A stretch of DNA of 5,275 bases from Erysipelotrichaceae bacterium (GCA_017511325.1 JAFWKS010000103.1:1-5275), one strand, 5' to 3'. Numbered from the stretch's first letter, positions 1-4,707 are shown. Made by a program: numbers and translations. Notes: generated by a model from the letters alone, not told the origin.

Positions 1-2
1 CA

Positions 3-137
3 CAGGATTTACGCGTTAAAAAAAATATCCTGTTCGTTTTGAGGAATATAGCTAAAAAGCTTTTCTTTTCCTGGAATAATATCAGCAAGCCGGAAATGGC
101 TTTATATGTGTTTCAACACATATACCGATATTTTTGA
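3..137 (+). CDS. Possible C-terminal tail of a gene entering from the left (partial)
   Basis: The third plus-strand frame is open from the window edge to a TGA at 135-137, giving 44 codons. The translation has a plausible mix of Lys/Arg, aromatic and aliphatic residues (it contains NILFVLRNIAKKLFF) and no stop, although the DNA is AT-rich and stops are frequent in the other frames. No family is recognisable from so short a piece. If real, its stop lies 65 bp before the near-palindrome at 203, matching the arrangement at the right end of the window, where the second copy also lies downstream of a stop codon. A chance open frame of this length is quite possible, so the call is weak. Confidence 0.28.
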   Translation, partial: QDLRVKKNILFVLRNIAKKLFFSWNNISKPEMALYVFQHIYRYF

Positions 138-151
138 CGAACAAGATATTT
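23..151. repeat. Imperfect inverted repeat, 15-bp arms about 100 bp apart
   Basis: The left arm at 23-37 (AAATATCCTGTTCGT) and the reverse complement of 137-151 (AAATATCTTGTTCGT) agree at 14 of 15 positions. The arms enclose about 99 bp that include the 103-124 palindrome. Inverted repeats close to a tyrosine recombinase gene can be recombinase sites, but nothing here shows that directly. The right arm begins at the stop codon of the possible gene tail (3-137). Confidence 0.4.
103..124. repeat. Perfect 10-bp-arm palindrome with 2-bp centre
   Basis: TATATGTGTT (103-112) is the exact reverse complement of AACACATATA (115-124), separated only by TC. It is too AT-rich and lacks the T-run needed for a terminator. 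A dyad of this shape could be an operator for a dimeric regulator or a recombinase-binding site. No second copy is visible in the window. Confidence 0.55.
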
Positions 152-202
152 GAGTACAGTTATTATAACACATCATGGCACCATGTATTAACATACCGAC
201 TT

Positions 203-226
203 TTCTGGGCACCTGGGTGCCCAGAA
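203..226 (+). repeat. Near-palindromic repeat, copy A
   Basis: Two perfect 11-bp arms (203-213 and 216-226) flank a TG centre. The core reads TGGGCACC-TG-GGTGCCCA. A 21-bp stretch (203-223) recurs exactly, in inverted orientation, at 4678-4698. As RNA it would fold into a 10-bp stem with a CUGG loop. No T-run follows it, so it is not a standard intrinsic terminator. A dispersed intergenic palindrome of the REP type, an mRNA 3' stabiliser, or a recombination site are all possible readings. Confidence 0.75.
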
Positions 227-278
227 TCCCTTTTCGAATACAAAAACCAGGAAATTCTGCGCAATTTTCCGATCGTTC

Positions 279-306
279 TTGACAAGGGGGGGTTATTATT
301 TATCCA
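279..306 (+). promoter_or_regulatory. Candidate upstream promoter for the recombinase leader
   Basis: A perfect -35 hexamer TTGACA (279-284) is followed after 16 bp by a poor -10, TATCCA (301-306). Transcription from here would run through the hairpin at 350-389 before reaching the recombinase gene at 422. The weak -10 makes this tentative. Confidence 0.22.
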
Positions 307-349
307 TCAGAGCTCTCCCAGATACATTCAGATACGTTTTGACTTCAGC

Positions 350-389
350 AAAACTGCGTAAAATTATTATTTTATGCAGTTTTTCTTTT
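350..389 (+). terminator. Intrinsic terminator or attenuator ahead of the recombinase
   Basis: The arms 350-363 and 370-383 pair over 14 bp with a single G-U, around a 6-nt loop (TTATTA), and run into a T-rich tract, TTTTTCTTTT (380-389). This is a standard Rho-independent terminator shape for plus-strand transcription. The A-run on its 5' side could also give weaker termination in the minus direction. It ends only 32 bp before the recombinase start, so it either ends an upstream transcript or attenuates readthrough into the recombinase. Confidence 0.75.
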
Positions 390-393
390 AATG

Positions 394-413
394 TGTTATC
401 ATATAATAAAGGA
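394..413 (+). promoter_or_regulatory. Candidate -10 elements and RBS of the recombinase gene
   Basis: An extended -10 like TGTTATCAT (394-402) overlaps a TATAAT (402-407), and AAAGGA (408-413) forms a Shine-Dalgarno sequence 8 nt before the GTG at 422. A start site from either -10 would fall at or within the ribosome binding site, leaving almost no leader, so the -10 matches may be fortuitous. The RBS is the firmer part and fixes the GTG start. Confidence 0.4.
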
Positions 414-421
414 TACTTAAA

Positions 422-1456
422 GTGTCTAAGGAATATCAGAACAGATTACAGAGCGAAATCAGCCGCAAAGCGGATTTCATAGTCGATGAACTTCCCGAGT
501 TCTGCCAGAGTTTTTTCGCGCACATGAAGACGATCGAAAGATCGGCCCGAACAAGGCTTCAGTATGCTTATGATCTGAGGCGCTTTTTCGCTTACGTGCA
601 GGCTCAGGCGGGCTTCAGGGATATGAATATCTATAAATGCACAAAGGCCTCTGAGGTGCTTGATAAGTTCTCCTATGAGGACATTCAGGAATACCTTGAT
701 ACGCTCAATCAGACGACAGAAGAAAATTATAAAGGCGAACAGGAGGCTGTGACCCTTTCTTCATCATATAAGGCCCGAAACATCTCTTCTCTGCGCTCTT
801 TCTACCGTTTCTGCTTCAGACATCAGCTGATCGAAAAAGATATGGCAGATTTGATGGAAATGCCCCGAGTGAAAAACACGGAAAGATTTGCTCTGGATTC
901 CTCTCAAATACAGAGGCTGCTTAAAGCGGTCGATGAACACGGCGGCAGCCATGCCTTGAGGGACAGGTGTCTGATTACCCTGCTCTTCTCTACCGGCATA
1001 AGAGTTTCGGAGCTTGCAGGGATCGACATCAGTGATGTTGATTTCTTTAATGCCAGCATCGTCATAACCCGCAAGGGAGGCGATCAAGACATCACCTATT
1101 TCCCGCAGCATGTCGAAGAATTGCTGGCGGAGTATATCGATACAAGAAAAACTCTGGCGGCCATTGATGGTTCAAACGCTCTTTTCCTGTCCAACAAAAA
1201 GAAAAGGATCTCCATCAGGTCGATCCAGGATCTTGTTTCAAGATACGCAGGCCTTGCGGGACTCTCCAATATGCATGTTACACCTCATACCGCCAGAAGA
1301 TCATTTGGTACTTTCCTCTATGAAGAAAGCGGAGACATCGACATGGTCGCGGATGCCCTGAATCATAAATCGATCCAGACCACCAGGCGTTACATCAAGT
1401 CCAAGGAAGGAAATAAGAGAAAAGCCCAGAAACTTGCTTCCGGGCTCTTTGATTAA
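422..1456 (+). CDS. Tyrosine recombinase/integrase, XerC/XerD-like
   Basis: This is a 344-aa site-specific recombinase of the phage-integrase family, which cuts and rejoins DNA through a 3'-phosphotyrosine link. The N-terminal part (about 25-140) is a SAM-like core-binding domain, with an arginine-rich helix near 38-60. The catalytic domain (about 155-335) has every expected residue: R194 in TGIRVSEL, K218 in TRKGG, H289 and R292 in PHTARRSF, H315 in LNHKS and the nucleophile Y324 in TTRRYI. The GTG start at 422 is chosen because AAAGGA lies 8 nt upstream. At 344 aa it is somewhat longer than typical XerC/XerD (about 300 aa) and lacks an obvious arm-binding extension, which suggests a solitary recombinase rather than a lambda-type integrase. 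It appears intact. Its stop overlaps the stop of the convergent 76-aa gene by 4 bp. The target site is unknown; the nearby inverted repeats are candidates. Confidence 0.95.
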   Translation: MSKEYQNRLQSEISRKADFIVDELPEFCQSFFAHMKTIERSARTRLQYAYDLRRFFAYVQAQAGFRDMNIYKCTKASEVLDKFSYEDIQEYLDTLNQTTEENYKGEQEAVTLSSSYKARNISSLRSFYRFCFRHQLIEKDMADLMEMPRVKNTERFALDSSQIQRLLKAVDEHGGSHALRDRCLITLLFSTGIRVSELAGIDISDVDFFNASIVITRKGGDQDITYFPQHVEELLAEYIDTRKTLAAIDGSNALFLSNKKKRISIRSIQDLVSRYAGLAGLSNMHVTPHTARRSFGTFLYEESGDIDMVADALNHKSIQTTRRYIKSKEGNKRKAQKLASGLFD

Positions 1457-1683
1457 TTCCAATTGAATTGCTCGCCACTGTTAGACGGGATCTCGATCAG
1501 CTTTTCATTGAAAAGCAGAAGTGACGGATATTTGTTCACATACTCGTCGAGACCGTTATTCGTTAGAAGGCTGTAGTAATTGCCTTGTGAATATTCGTAT
1601 ATTTCGTTCAGGAACCTGACGTACTTGGGGATATTGCCCTTTTTCACCATCAAAAGAAGTTCCTGAAATGTTATTTTATTCAT
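1453..1683 (-). CDS. Small phage-like hypothetical protein (76 aa)
   Basis: The function is unknown. The ATG at 1683 is preferred because AAGGGGG (1692-1698) sits 8 nt upstream; the alternative GTG at 1692 overlaps that Shine-Dalgarno sequence and cannot use it. The N-terminus (MNKITFQELLLMVKKGNIP) resembles, from memory, a family of small accessory proteins in Firmicute prophages that begin with a TFQELL-type helix and a Lys-Gly-x-x-Pro turn, followed by short strands with a Y-E/Y-x-x pattern. It is soluble, with no signal peptide or membrane segment. The gene lies 39 bp downstream of the Cys-rich 62-aa gene, with the same type of RBS, so the two are probably co-transcribed. Its TAA overlaps the recombinase stop tail to tail. 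Confidence 0.75.
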   Translation of the reverse strand: MNKITFQELLLMVKKGNIPKYVRFLNEIYEYSQGNYYSLLTNNGLDEYVNKYPSLLLFNEKLIEIPSNSGEQFNWN

Positions 1684-1722
1684 GTTTAACACCCCCTTAT
1701 CAGCAGAATGAGGCGCTTTTAA

Positions 1723-1911
1723 TTACCTGGTTCGCCTTGATGGCAGGTAATAGTGATCGCTGAATATCTGCTTCTCTCTCCTTATCTCTTCCTTTTTTGT
1801 ATTCTGGAAATCGCTCCAGCTAATGTATTTATCGCAGAGCGCATGGCACCCCACTTCTCTATCTGTGCAGCCCTTGCAAGGACATTTGGTTCTGTATGTT
1901 TCTTGAATCAT
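1723..1911 (-). CDS. Cys-rich small protein (62 aa), probable metal-binding, phage-like
   Basis: A 62-aa basic protein whose N-terminal half carries a compact cysteine cluster: C10, C12 and C15 in CPCKGC, then C22, H23 and C26 in GCHALC. This spacing suggests zinc binding. Similar CxCxxC...CHxxC...KY proteins occur, from memory, as uncharacterised small proteins in Clostridia and their prophages. The C-terminal half is charged (KKEEIRREK). The ATG at 1911 is supported by AAGGGGG (1918-1924) 6 nt upstream. The gene is downstream of the cold-shock gene, behind the hairpin at 1935-1962, and upstream of the 76-aa gene. The last codons and the stop lie in a 7-bp dyad (1723-1729 with 1744-1750). 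No function can be assigned. Confidence 0.8.
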   Translation of the reverse strand: MIQETYRTKCPCKGCTDREVGCHALCDKYISWSDFQNTKKEEIRREKQIFSDHYYLPSRRTR

Positions 1912-1934
1912 GTACTACCCCCTTCAATTACTTT

Positions 1935-1962
1935 GGGGCAGCGTACTTACCAACGCTGCCCC
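1935..1962 (-). promoter_or_regulatory. GC-rich hairpin between cold-shock gene and Cys-rich gene
   Basis: GGGGCAGCGT (1935-1944) and ACGCTGCCCC (1953-1962) form a perfect 10-bp stem with an 8-nt loop. On the minus strand it follows the cold-shock gene and ends 10 nt before the Shine-Dalgarno sequence of the 62-aa gene. No T-run follows it in either direction: on the minus strand an 8-T run precedes the stem instead. It is therefore not a normal intrinsic terminator. It could be an RNA 3'-end or processing structure of the cold-shock mRNA, or a leader structure controlling the downstream pair. Confidence 0.6.
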
Positions 1963-1995
1963 TAGAGGAAAAAAAATGAAATCAAACTACAACAA

Positions 1996-2193
1996 TTAAA
2001 CAATTTGGATGTTTGTGGCAACAGGGCCCTTATCCCCTTTTCCGGGAGTGAAAGTCACCTTTTCGCCTTCTTTTACATTTTTGTAGCCTTCCATCTGCAG
2101 TTCACTGAAATGGAAGAAGTAATCATTCTTGTCTTCACCTGTGATGAATCCGTAGCCCTTGACGGGATTAAATCTTTTAACATTTCCTAACAT
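1996..2193 (-). CDS. Cold-shock domain protein (CspA family)
   Basis: A 65-aa single cold-shock domain, the normal size for bacterial CspA/CspB. These cytoplasmic proteins bind single-stranded RNA and DNA and act as RNA chaperones. RNP1 is KGYGFITG (12-19) and RNP2 is DYFFHFSEL (24-32), followed by the usual EGEKVTF and GPVATNI strands. The ATG at 2193 is chosen because AAGGAG lies 7 nt upstream. One departure is R7 where most family members have Trp (KWFN becomes KRFN), which removes one aromatic residue from the nucleic-acid-binding face. The gene diverges from the NERD gene across a 119-bp gap that holds both promoters. The two small genes downstream may be read from the same transcript, subject to the hairpin at 1935-1962. 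Confidence 0.96.
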   Translation of the reverse strand: MLGNVKRFNPVKGYGFITGEDKNDYFFHFSELQMEGYKNVKEGEKVTFTPGKGDKGPVATNIQIV

Positions 2194-2221
2194 CTTGTAT
2201 CTCCTTATAATCTGGCACCAT

Positions 2222-2251
2222 ATTATCATATATTTTCAGACTTGGCAAGTC
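2222..2251 (-). promoter_or_regulatory. Candidate cold-shock gene promoter with dyad over the -35
   Basis: On the minus strand TTGCCA (2243-2248) matches 5 of 6 bases of the -35 consensus, and GATAAT (2222-2227, spacer 15) or TATGAT (2225-2230) could serve as the -10. The -35 lies inside a small perfect dyad, GACTT-GGC-AAGTC (2239-2251), which could be an operator. The spacer is non-ideal, so the exact elements are uncertain. The predicted start site would leave a short leader of about 25 nt before the ATG. Confidence 0.4.
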
Positions 2252-2255
2252 ATAT

Positions 2256-2285
2256 TTTCCATTTTTCGGGATTTTGATGTATAAT
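2256..2285 (+). promoter_or_regulatory. Candidate promoter of the NERD gene
   Basis: A perfect -10 TATAAT (2280-2285) has TTTCCA (2256-2261, 4 of 6 matches to the -35) at an 18-bp spacing. The implied start site, near 2292, leaves a leader of about 20 nt that carries the AGGAGA Shine-Dalgarno sequence (2298-2303) before the ATG at 2313. This argues against the in-frame TTG/ATG codons at 2274-2279, which lie upstream of the implied transcript start. Confidence 0.5.
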
Positions 2286-2312
2286 GCAGTTATATACAGG
2301 AGAAGACAAATT

Positions 2313-4220
2313 ATGTTCAAAGTTATATTTGGCCTGCTTCGAATGTTTATCGATATTGTTATATTCGGCATAGGGCTTGCATTATTCCTGCTGATAATCT
2401 TTCAGATCATCAGAGGTGCCGGAAAAAAGCAGGACGTAAAAAATCGAGAAGACAAAAAACCTGACGAGACAGTTCAGGCTGATGATGACGTGAAAAACCG
2501 GGAACTTCTATCGGAAGTCGAAAACGGCATCAGTAAGACGTCTCAGGCAGATGATCAAATTCCTGCAGCAATCACCGAGGCAAAGAAATCTGTACTTACA
2601 AGGCAGGAAAAAGAACTCAGGCAAAAGCAATACAAAGAAGAGCAGAAATTCAACGAACTGTTCTCCAAGGTGGCTCCTTTAATCAAAAAGGCCTTTGAAG
2701 CCAAGACTGTCAGGCTTCAGAAAAAGGAAGACGGCGATGTTACAAAGGAATACATCGTAAACAGGCTGGTATCGGAGAAGATCTCAGCCTTGCTTAAATC
2801 GGATGTTCTAAGCAGCGTTCCGGACAAGATATCCAACGAGATCTGGATGAGCAACGCCGAATACGTTGAGAAATTTACCGGAAACGAGGAAACCTTCATT
2901 GATGTTGAAACGGTATCTCCGCGAAAGGATATTCCGAACAATCTGGCAGTAAAGACAGCCAGCGGTCCGTTCTCAAAGGATATCTTCTGGGCAACCCAGG
3001 TCAGACTGCTCGCCTTAAAGAATTTCATTGACGGATTACAGATGGGAAGAGTGTTCATCGCCAGGAGTCAGGCGAAGGATTTTGACAGTCTTCTGGAATA
3101 CATGAAGAAATCAGGAGTTTATACCAGAAAAGATATAAGCCTTGAATATGATCCCGTGCTTGTCAACGGCATTATTGGCGCCACAAAATACAGCATCCAT
3201 TCCTTTGACTATGACGGACTTCAAAACTGGACAGATAAGGCGATGGAGAAATACAAAAACCTGGAAAGCCAGTTCAAAGACATTCTCTACGATTACCGTA
3301 ATTCCATCAGCGGTTTAAGCGGCGAGGCTCTGGTAAATCAGTTCATCAGTTCAAGTGAATATGAATGTATGTTCAACATAAACATCCCGAAGGACGATCA
3401 GTATCCTTCCGTTGAAGTGGACGCCCTCTGGTTCAGGCCTGAAGGAATCTTCGTTATCGAAACCAAGAATATGAACGGAACCCTGGAAATCGATGAAAAC
3501 ATGAACGTCAGCAGTCAGACGGCAGGAGGCGTCGCCAGGTTCGAGGACAAGGATAATCCGATCGTTCAGTGTGAAAAGCACTGCGACAGAATCAAAGCCC
3601 TGTTCATCAAAGAAGGAAGACAGGATCTTGCGAATGGTGTAAAAGGCATTGTCGTAAGCATCAATCCAAAGCTGAAGATAAAGAATAAATCCGATTATCC
3701 TGTCGTGGCTGCATCGTTCTTGCAGAATTACATTGCTTCTTTGCCGGCAATCGAAGGATTAAACGGCGAAGGCAAGGATCTGATCGAGAAATATGCATCG
3801 AAGGACAAGCGTTTCAAATTTCATGTCCTGTCGATCGACAGCAACCCGTTCACTGCCCTCAACGATGAAATCGATAACGTGCTGGCTGCATTGGCCATGG
3901 ATGATTATCTGTACGATCGTCCGTTAGTCCTCAATAAGTACAGCGGAATGGAAAGCGGTGATCTGCATATGTATGTCTATGCAAAGCCTGATGTAATAGA
4001 AACCTACTTCAATGGTGATAAGATCTGCATGGATCCCGATTACGAGGCGGAAGCAAAGAAAATCAGCGAAGAATACCTTGCGATCGAAAATCCTACCGAA
4101 GAGGATGAAGAGAATACAGCAGAAAAAAGATCCCTCGTTCAGGCAAAATATCGCAAGCTGCATTATGCAGACAACTGGTACAAGATCTCGATCAGGGAAC
4201 CGGACATCATCTATAAGTGA
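2313..4220 (+). CDS. Membrane-anchored NERD-domain protein
   Basis: A 635-aa protein. Start chosen at 2313 because AGGAGA lies 9 nt upstream. Residues about 12-33 form one strong hydrophobic helix (IDIVIFGIGLALFLLIIF) followed by Arg/Lys, so it is probably an N-terminal membrane anchor with the rest cytoplasmic. Residues 38-90 are charged and low-complexity; 93-130 are likely coiled coil. Residues 140-320 are an unrecognised region. A NERD (nuclease-related) domain spans about 330-480: SGLSGEAL with E338, VEVDALW with D370, FVIETKN with E383 and K385, then the NPIVQCEKHCDRIKAL helix (415-430). This is the restriction-endonuclease-like D/E...D...ExK arrangement, so a metal-dependent nuclease is plausible but unproven. 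Residues 480-635 are unassigned, with an acidic stretch (590-605). No helicase or kinase domain is fused, unlike some NERD proteins. It is a single-gene unit with its own promoter and terminator. A role in foreign-DNA handling is inference only. Confidence 0.88.
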   Translation: MFKVIFGLLRMFIDIVIFGIGLALFLLIIFQIIRGAGKKQDVKNREDKKPDETVQADDDVKNRELLSEVENGISKTSQADDQIPAAITEAKKSVLTRQEKELRQKQYKEEQKFNELFSKVAPLIKKAFEAKTVRLQKKEDGDVTKEYIVNRLVSEKISALLKSDVLSSVPDKISNEIWMSNAEYVEKFTGNEETFIDVETVSPRKDIPNNLAVKTASGPFSKDIFWATQVRLLALKNFIDGLQMGRVFIARSQAKDFDSLLEYMKKSGVYTRKDISLEYDPVLVNGIIGATKYSIHSFDYDGLQNWTDKAMEKYKNLESQFKDILYDYRNSISGLSGEALVNQFISSSEYECMFNINIPKDDQYPSVEVDALWFRPEGIFVIETKNMNGTLEIDENMNVSSQTAGGVARFEDKDNPIVQCEKHCDRIKALFIKEGRQDLANGVKGIVVSINPKLKIKNKSDYPVVAASFLQNYIASLPAIEGLNGEGKDLIEKYASKDKRFKFHVLSIDSNPFTALNDEIDNVLAALAMDDYLYDRPLVLNKYSGMESGDLHMYVYAKPDVIETYFNGDKICMDPDYEAEAKKISEEYLAIENPTEEDEENTAEKRSLVQAKYRKLHYADNWYKISIREPDIIYK

Positions 4221-4224
4221 TTTA

Positions 4225-4259
4225 AAAACCCGTCAATCTCTGGCGGGTTTTGTTTTTTT
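4225..4259 (+). terminator. Rho-independent terminator of the NERD gene
   Basis: The stem AAAACCCGTCA (4225-4235) pairs with TGGCGGGTTTT (4241-4251), one G-U included, around a 5-nt loop and is followed by GTTTTTTT (4252-4259). It starts 4 nt after the NERD stop codon. The stop codon and last codons of the minus-strand broken gene (4233-4512) lie within this structure. Confidence 0.92.
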
Positions 4260-4512
4260 AAAAGAATCGTTTTTCGGATTGAATTCCGACTGGAGCATCC
4301 ATATGCGGTGTTCGCAGTCCTCAAGAGCATCAGCTTTTGTTTTGCCATAGCCAATGCATGATGCGCTTATACTTTCGTATCCGACAACTTTTTTTTCGCA
4401 CATATACTTCCGGTGTTTCCTTGGCATGCCCTTTTGTCAGGTTGTACTTTATGACATACTCTTCGGTGTCGTAGCTCCATGGCGAATTCAGGATCAAGGT
4501 CCAGTCATGCAT
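4233..4512 (-). pseudogene. Small hypothetical gene split by one extra A in an A8 run
   Basis: The frame starting at ATG 4512 has an excellent Shine-Dalgarno sequence, AAGGAGG (4518-4524), 5 nt upstream. It reads MHDWTLILNSPWSYDTEEYV and on to RKK, then passes through a run of 8 A (plus-strand T at 4389-4396). In its own frame it continues only as a short basic tail and stops at 4330. Removing one A joins it smoothly to a second frame (VVGYESISASCIGYGKTKAD and on) that ends in TGA at 4233-4235, giving a 92-residue protein. The total length of 280 nt is one more than a multiple of 3, as expected for a single insertion. The start, RBS and smooth continuation argue for one gene with a homopolymer frameshift. 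The cause could be mutation, phase variation, transcriptional slippage or a sequencing error. No family was recognised; GYGKTKADALEDCEHRI looks like a folded domain end. It lies downstream of tRNA-Arg and converges on the NERD gene. Confidence 0.65.
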
Positions 4513-4565
4513 GAATCCCTCCTTCAGTTCGACGTCGTAGGCATTTCTGAACTTGTACAAAAAAA

Positions 4566-4640
4566 TGGCGGCCCCAACAGGAATCGAACCTGTAACTATC
4601 CCTTAGGAGGGGATTGTTTGATCCATTAGACTATGGAGCC
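4566..4640 (-). tRNA. tRNA-Arg(CCU)
   Basis: The minus strand folds as a full cloverleaf. The acceptor GGCTCCA pairs with TGGGGCC (one G-U), with discriminator G and an encoded CCA (4566-4568). The anticodon stem is ATCCC/GGGAT with loop CTCCTAA, giving anticodon CCU, which reads AGG. The T-arm is ACAGG-TTCGATT-CCTGT. The D-stem GTCT/AAAC has one mismatch. The body is 72 nt without CCA. A 7-T run directly follows the CCA on the minus strand and may end transcription. Genes for tRNA-Arg are common integration targets for mobile elements, but no second copy of its 3' end is seen in this window. Confidence 0.97.
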
Positions 4641-4654
4641 ACTGCCTACTCTAC

Positions 4655-4663
4655 ATTTTAGCA
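4655..4663 (-). promoter_or_regulatory. Extended -10 promoter of tRNA-Arg
   Basis: On the minus strand TGC followed by TAAAAT (4655-4660) is an extended -10 element, 14 bp upstream of the mature tRNA 5' end. No good -35 is present; at the usual spacing that position falls on the edge of the near-palindrome copy B, so the promoter may rely on the TGn element. Confidence 0.5.
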
Positions 4664-4674
4664 CCCCTGCCAGG

Positions 4675-4698
4675 TCTTGGGCACCCAGGTGCCCAGAA
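4675..4698 (-). repeat. Near-palindromic repeat, copy B (inverted relative to copy A)
   Basis: On the plus strand the core reads TGGGCACC-CA-GGTGCCCA, the exact reverse complement of copy A. The shared stretch is 21 bp (4678-4698 against 203-223). The outer left arm (4675-4677) no longer matches perfectly, so this copy has 8 perfect core pairs plus a decayed end. On the minus strand it begins 9 nt after the stop codon of the gene at 4708 and lies just upstream of the tRNA-Arg promoter. No T-run follows, so it is not a standard terminator, though it could protect the 3' end of the mRNA. Confidence 0.75.
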
Positions 4699-4707
4699 TT
4701 TTCCTCT

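Larger units (their letters stand above)
1..421. other. Left intergenic region with several inverted repeats
   Basis: AT-rich stretch ahead of the recombinase gene with no complete gene that I can support. Reading frames inside it (for example from the TTG at 134 or the TTG at 279) lack Shine-Dalgarno sequences and have no protein-like character. It contains a possible C-terminal gene tail (3-137), a short 10-bp-arm palindrome (103-124), a pair of inverted 15-mers (23-37 and 137-151), a 24-bp near-palindrome (203-226), a promoter-like TTGACA (279-284), a terminator-type hairpin (350-389) and a -10/RBS region (394-413). The concentration of dyads just upstream of a recombinase gene is the notable property. 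Confidence 0.6.

Noticed and set aside
50..69. Short AGCT-AAAA-AGCT hairpin with a T-rich tract as a terminator
   Set aside because: The stem is only 4 bp and AT-rich, and it lies inside the possible gene tail.
134..482. Open frames starting with TTG at 134 and 279 ahead of the recombinase
   Set aside because: No Shine-Dalgarno sequence, cross a terminator hairpin and palindromes, and the second overlaps the recombinase start; the translations look non-coding.
531..544. CGATC-GAAA-GATCG stem with a GNRA-type loop inside the recombinase gene
   Set aside because: Only 5 bp, fully explained by codons; likely chance.
764..1111. Minus-strand frame of 115 codons inside the recombinase gene
   Set aside because: It is antisense to a fully supported catalytic gene, with no RBS or recognisable motif.
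2274..2312. N-terminal extension of the NERD protein from TTG/ATG at 2274-2279
   Set aside because: It overlaps the TATAAT -10 (2280-2285) and has no RBS, while ATG 2313 has AGGAGA at good spacing.
2717..3058. Minus-strand frame of 113 codons inside the NERD gene
   Set aside because: Shadow of the long coding frame; low-complexity Ser/Phe-rich translation without an RBS.
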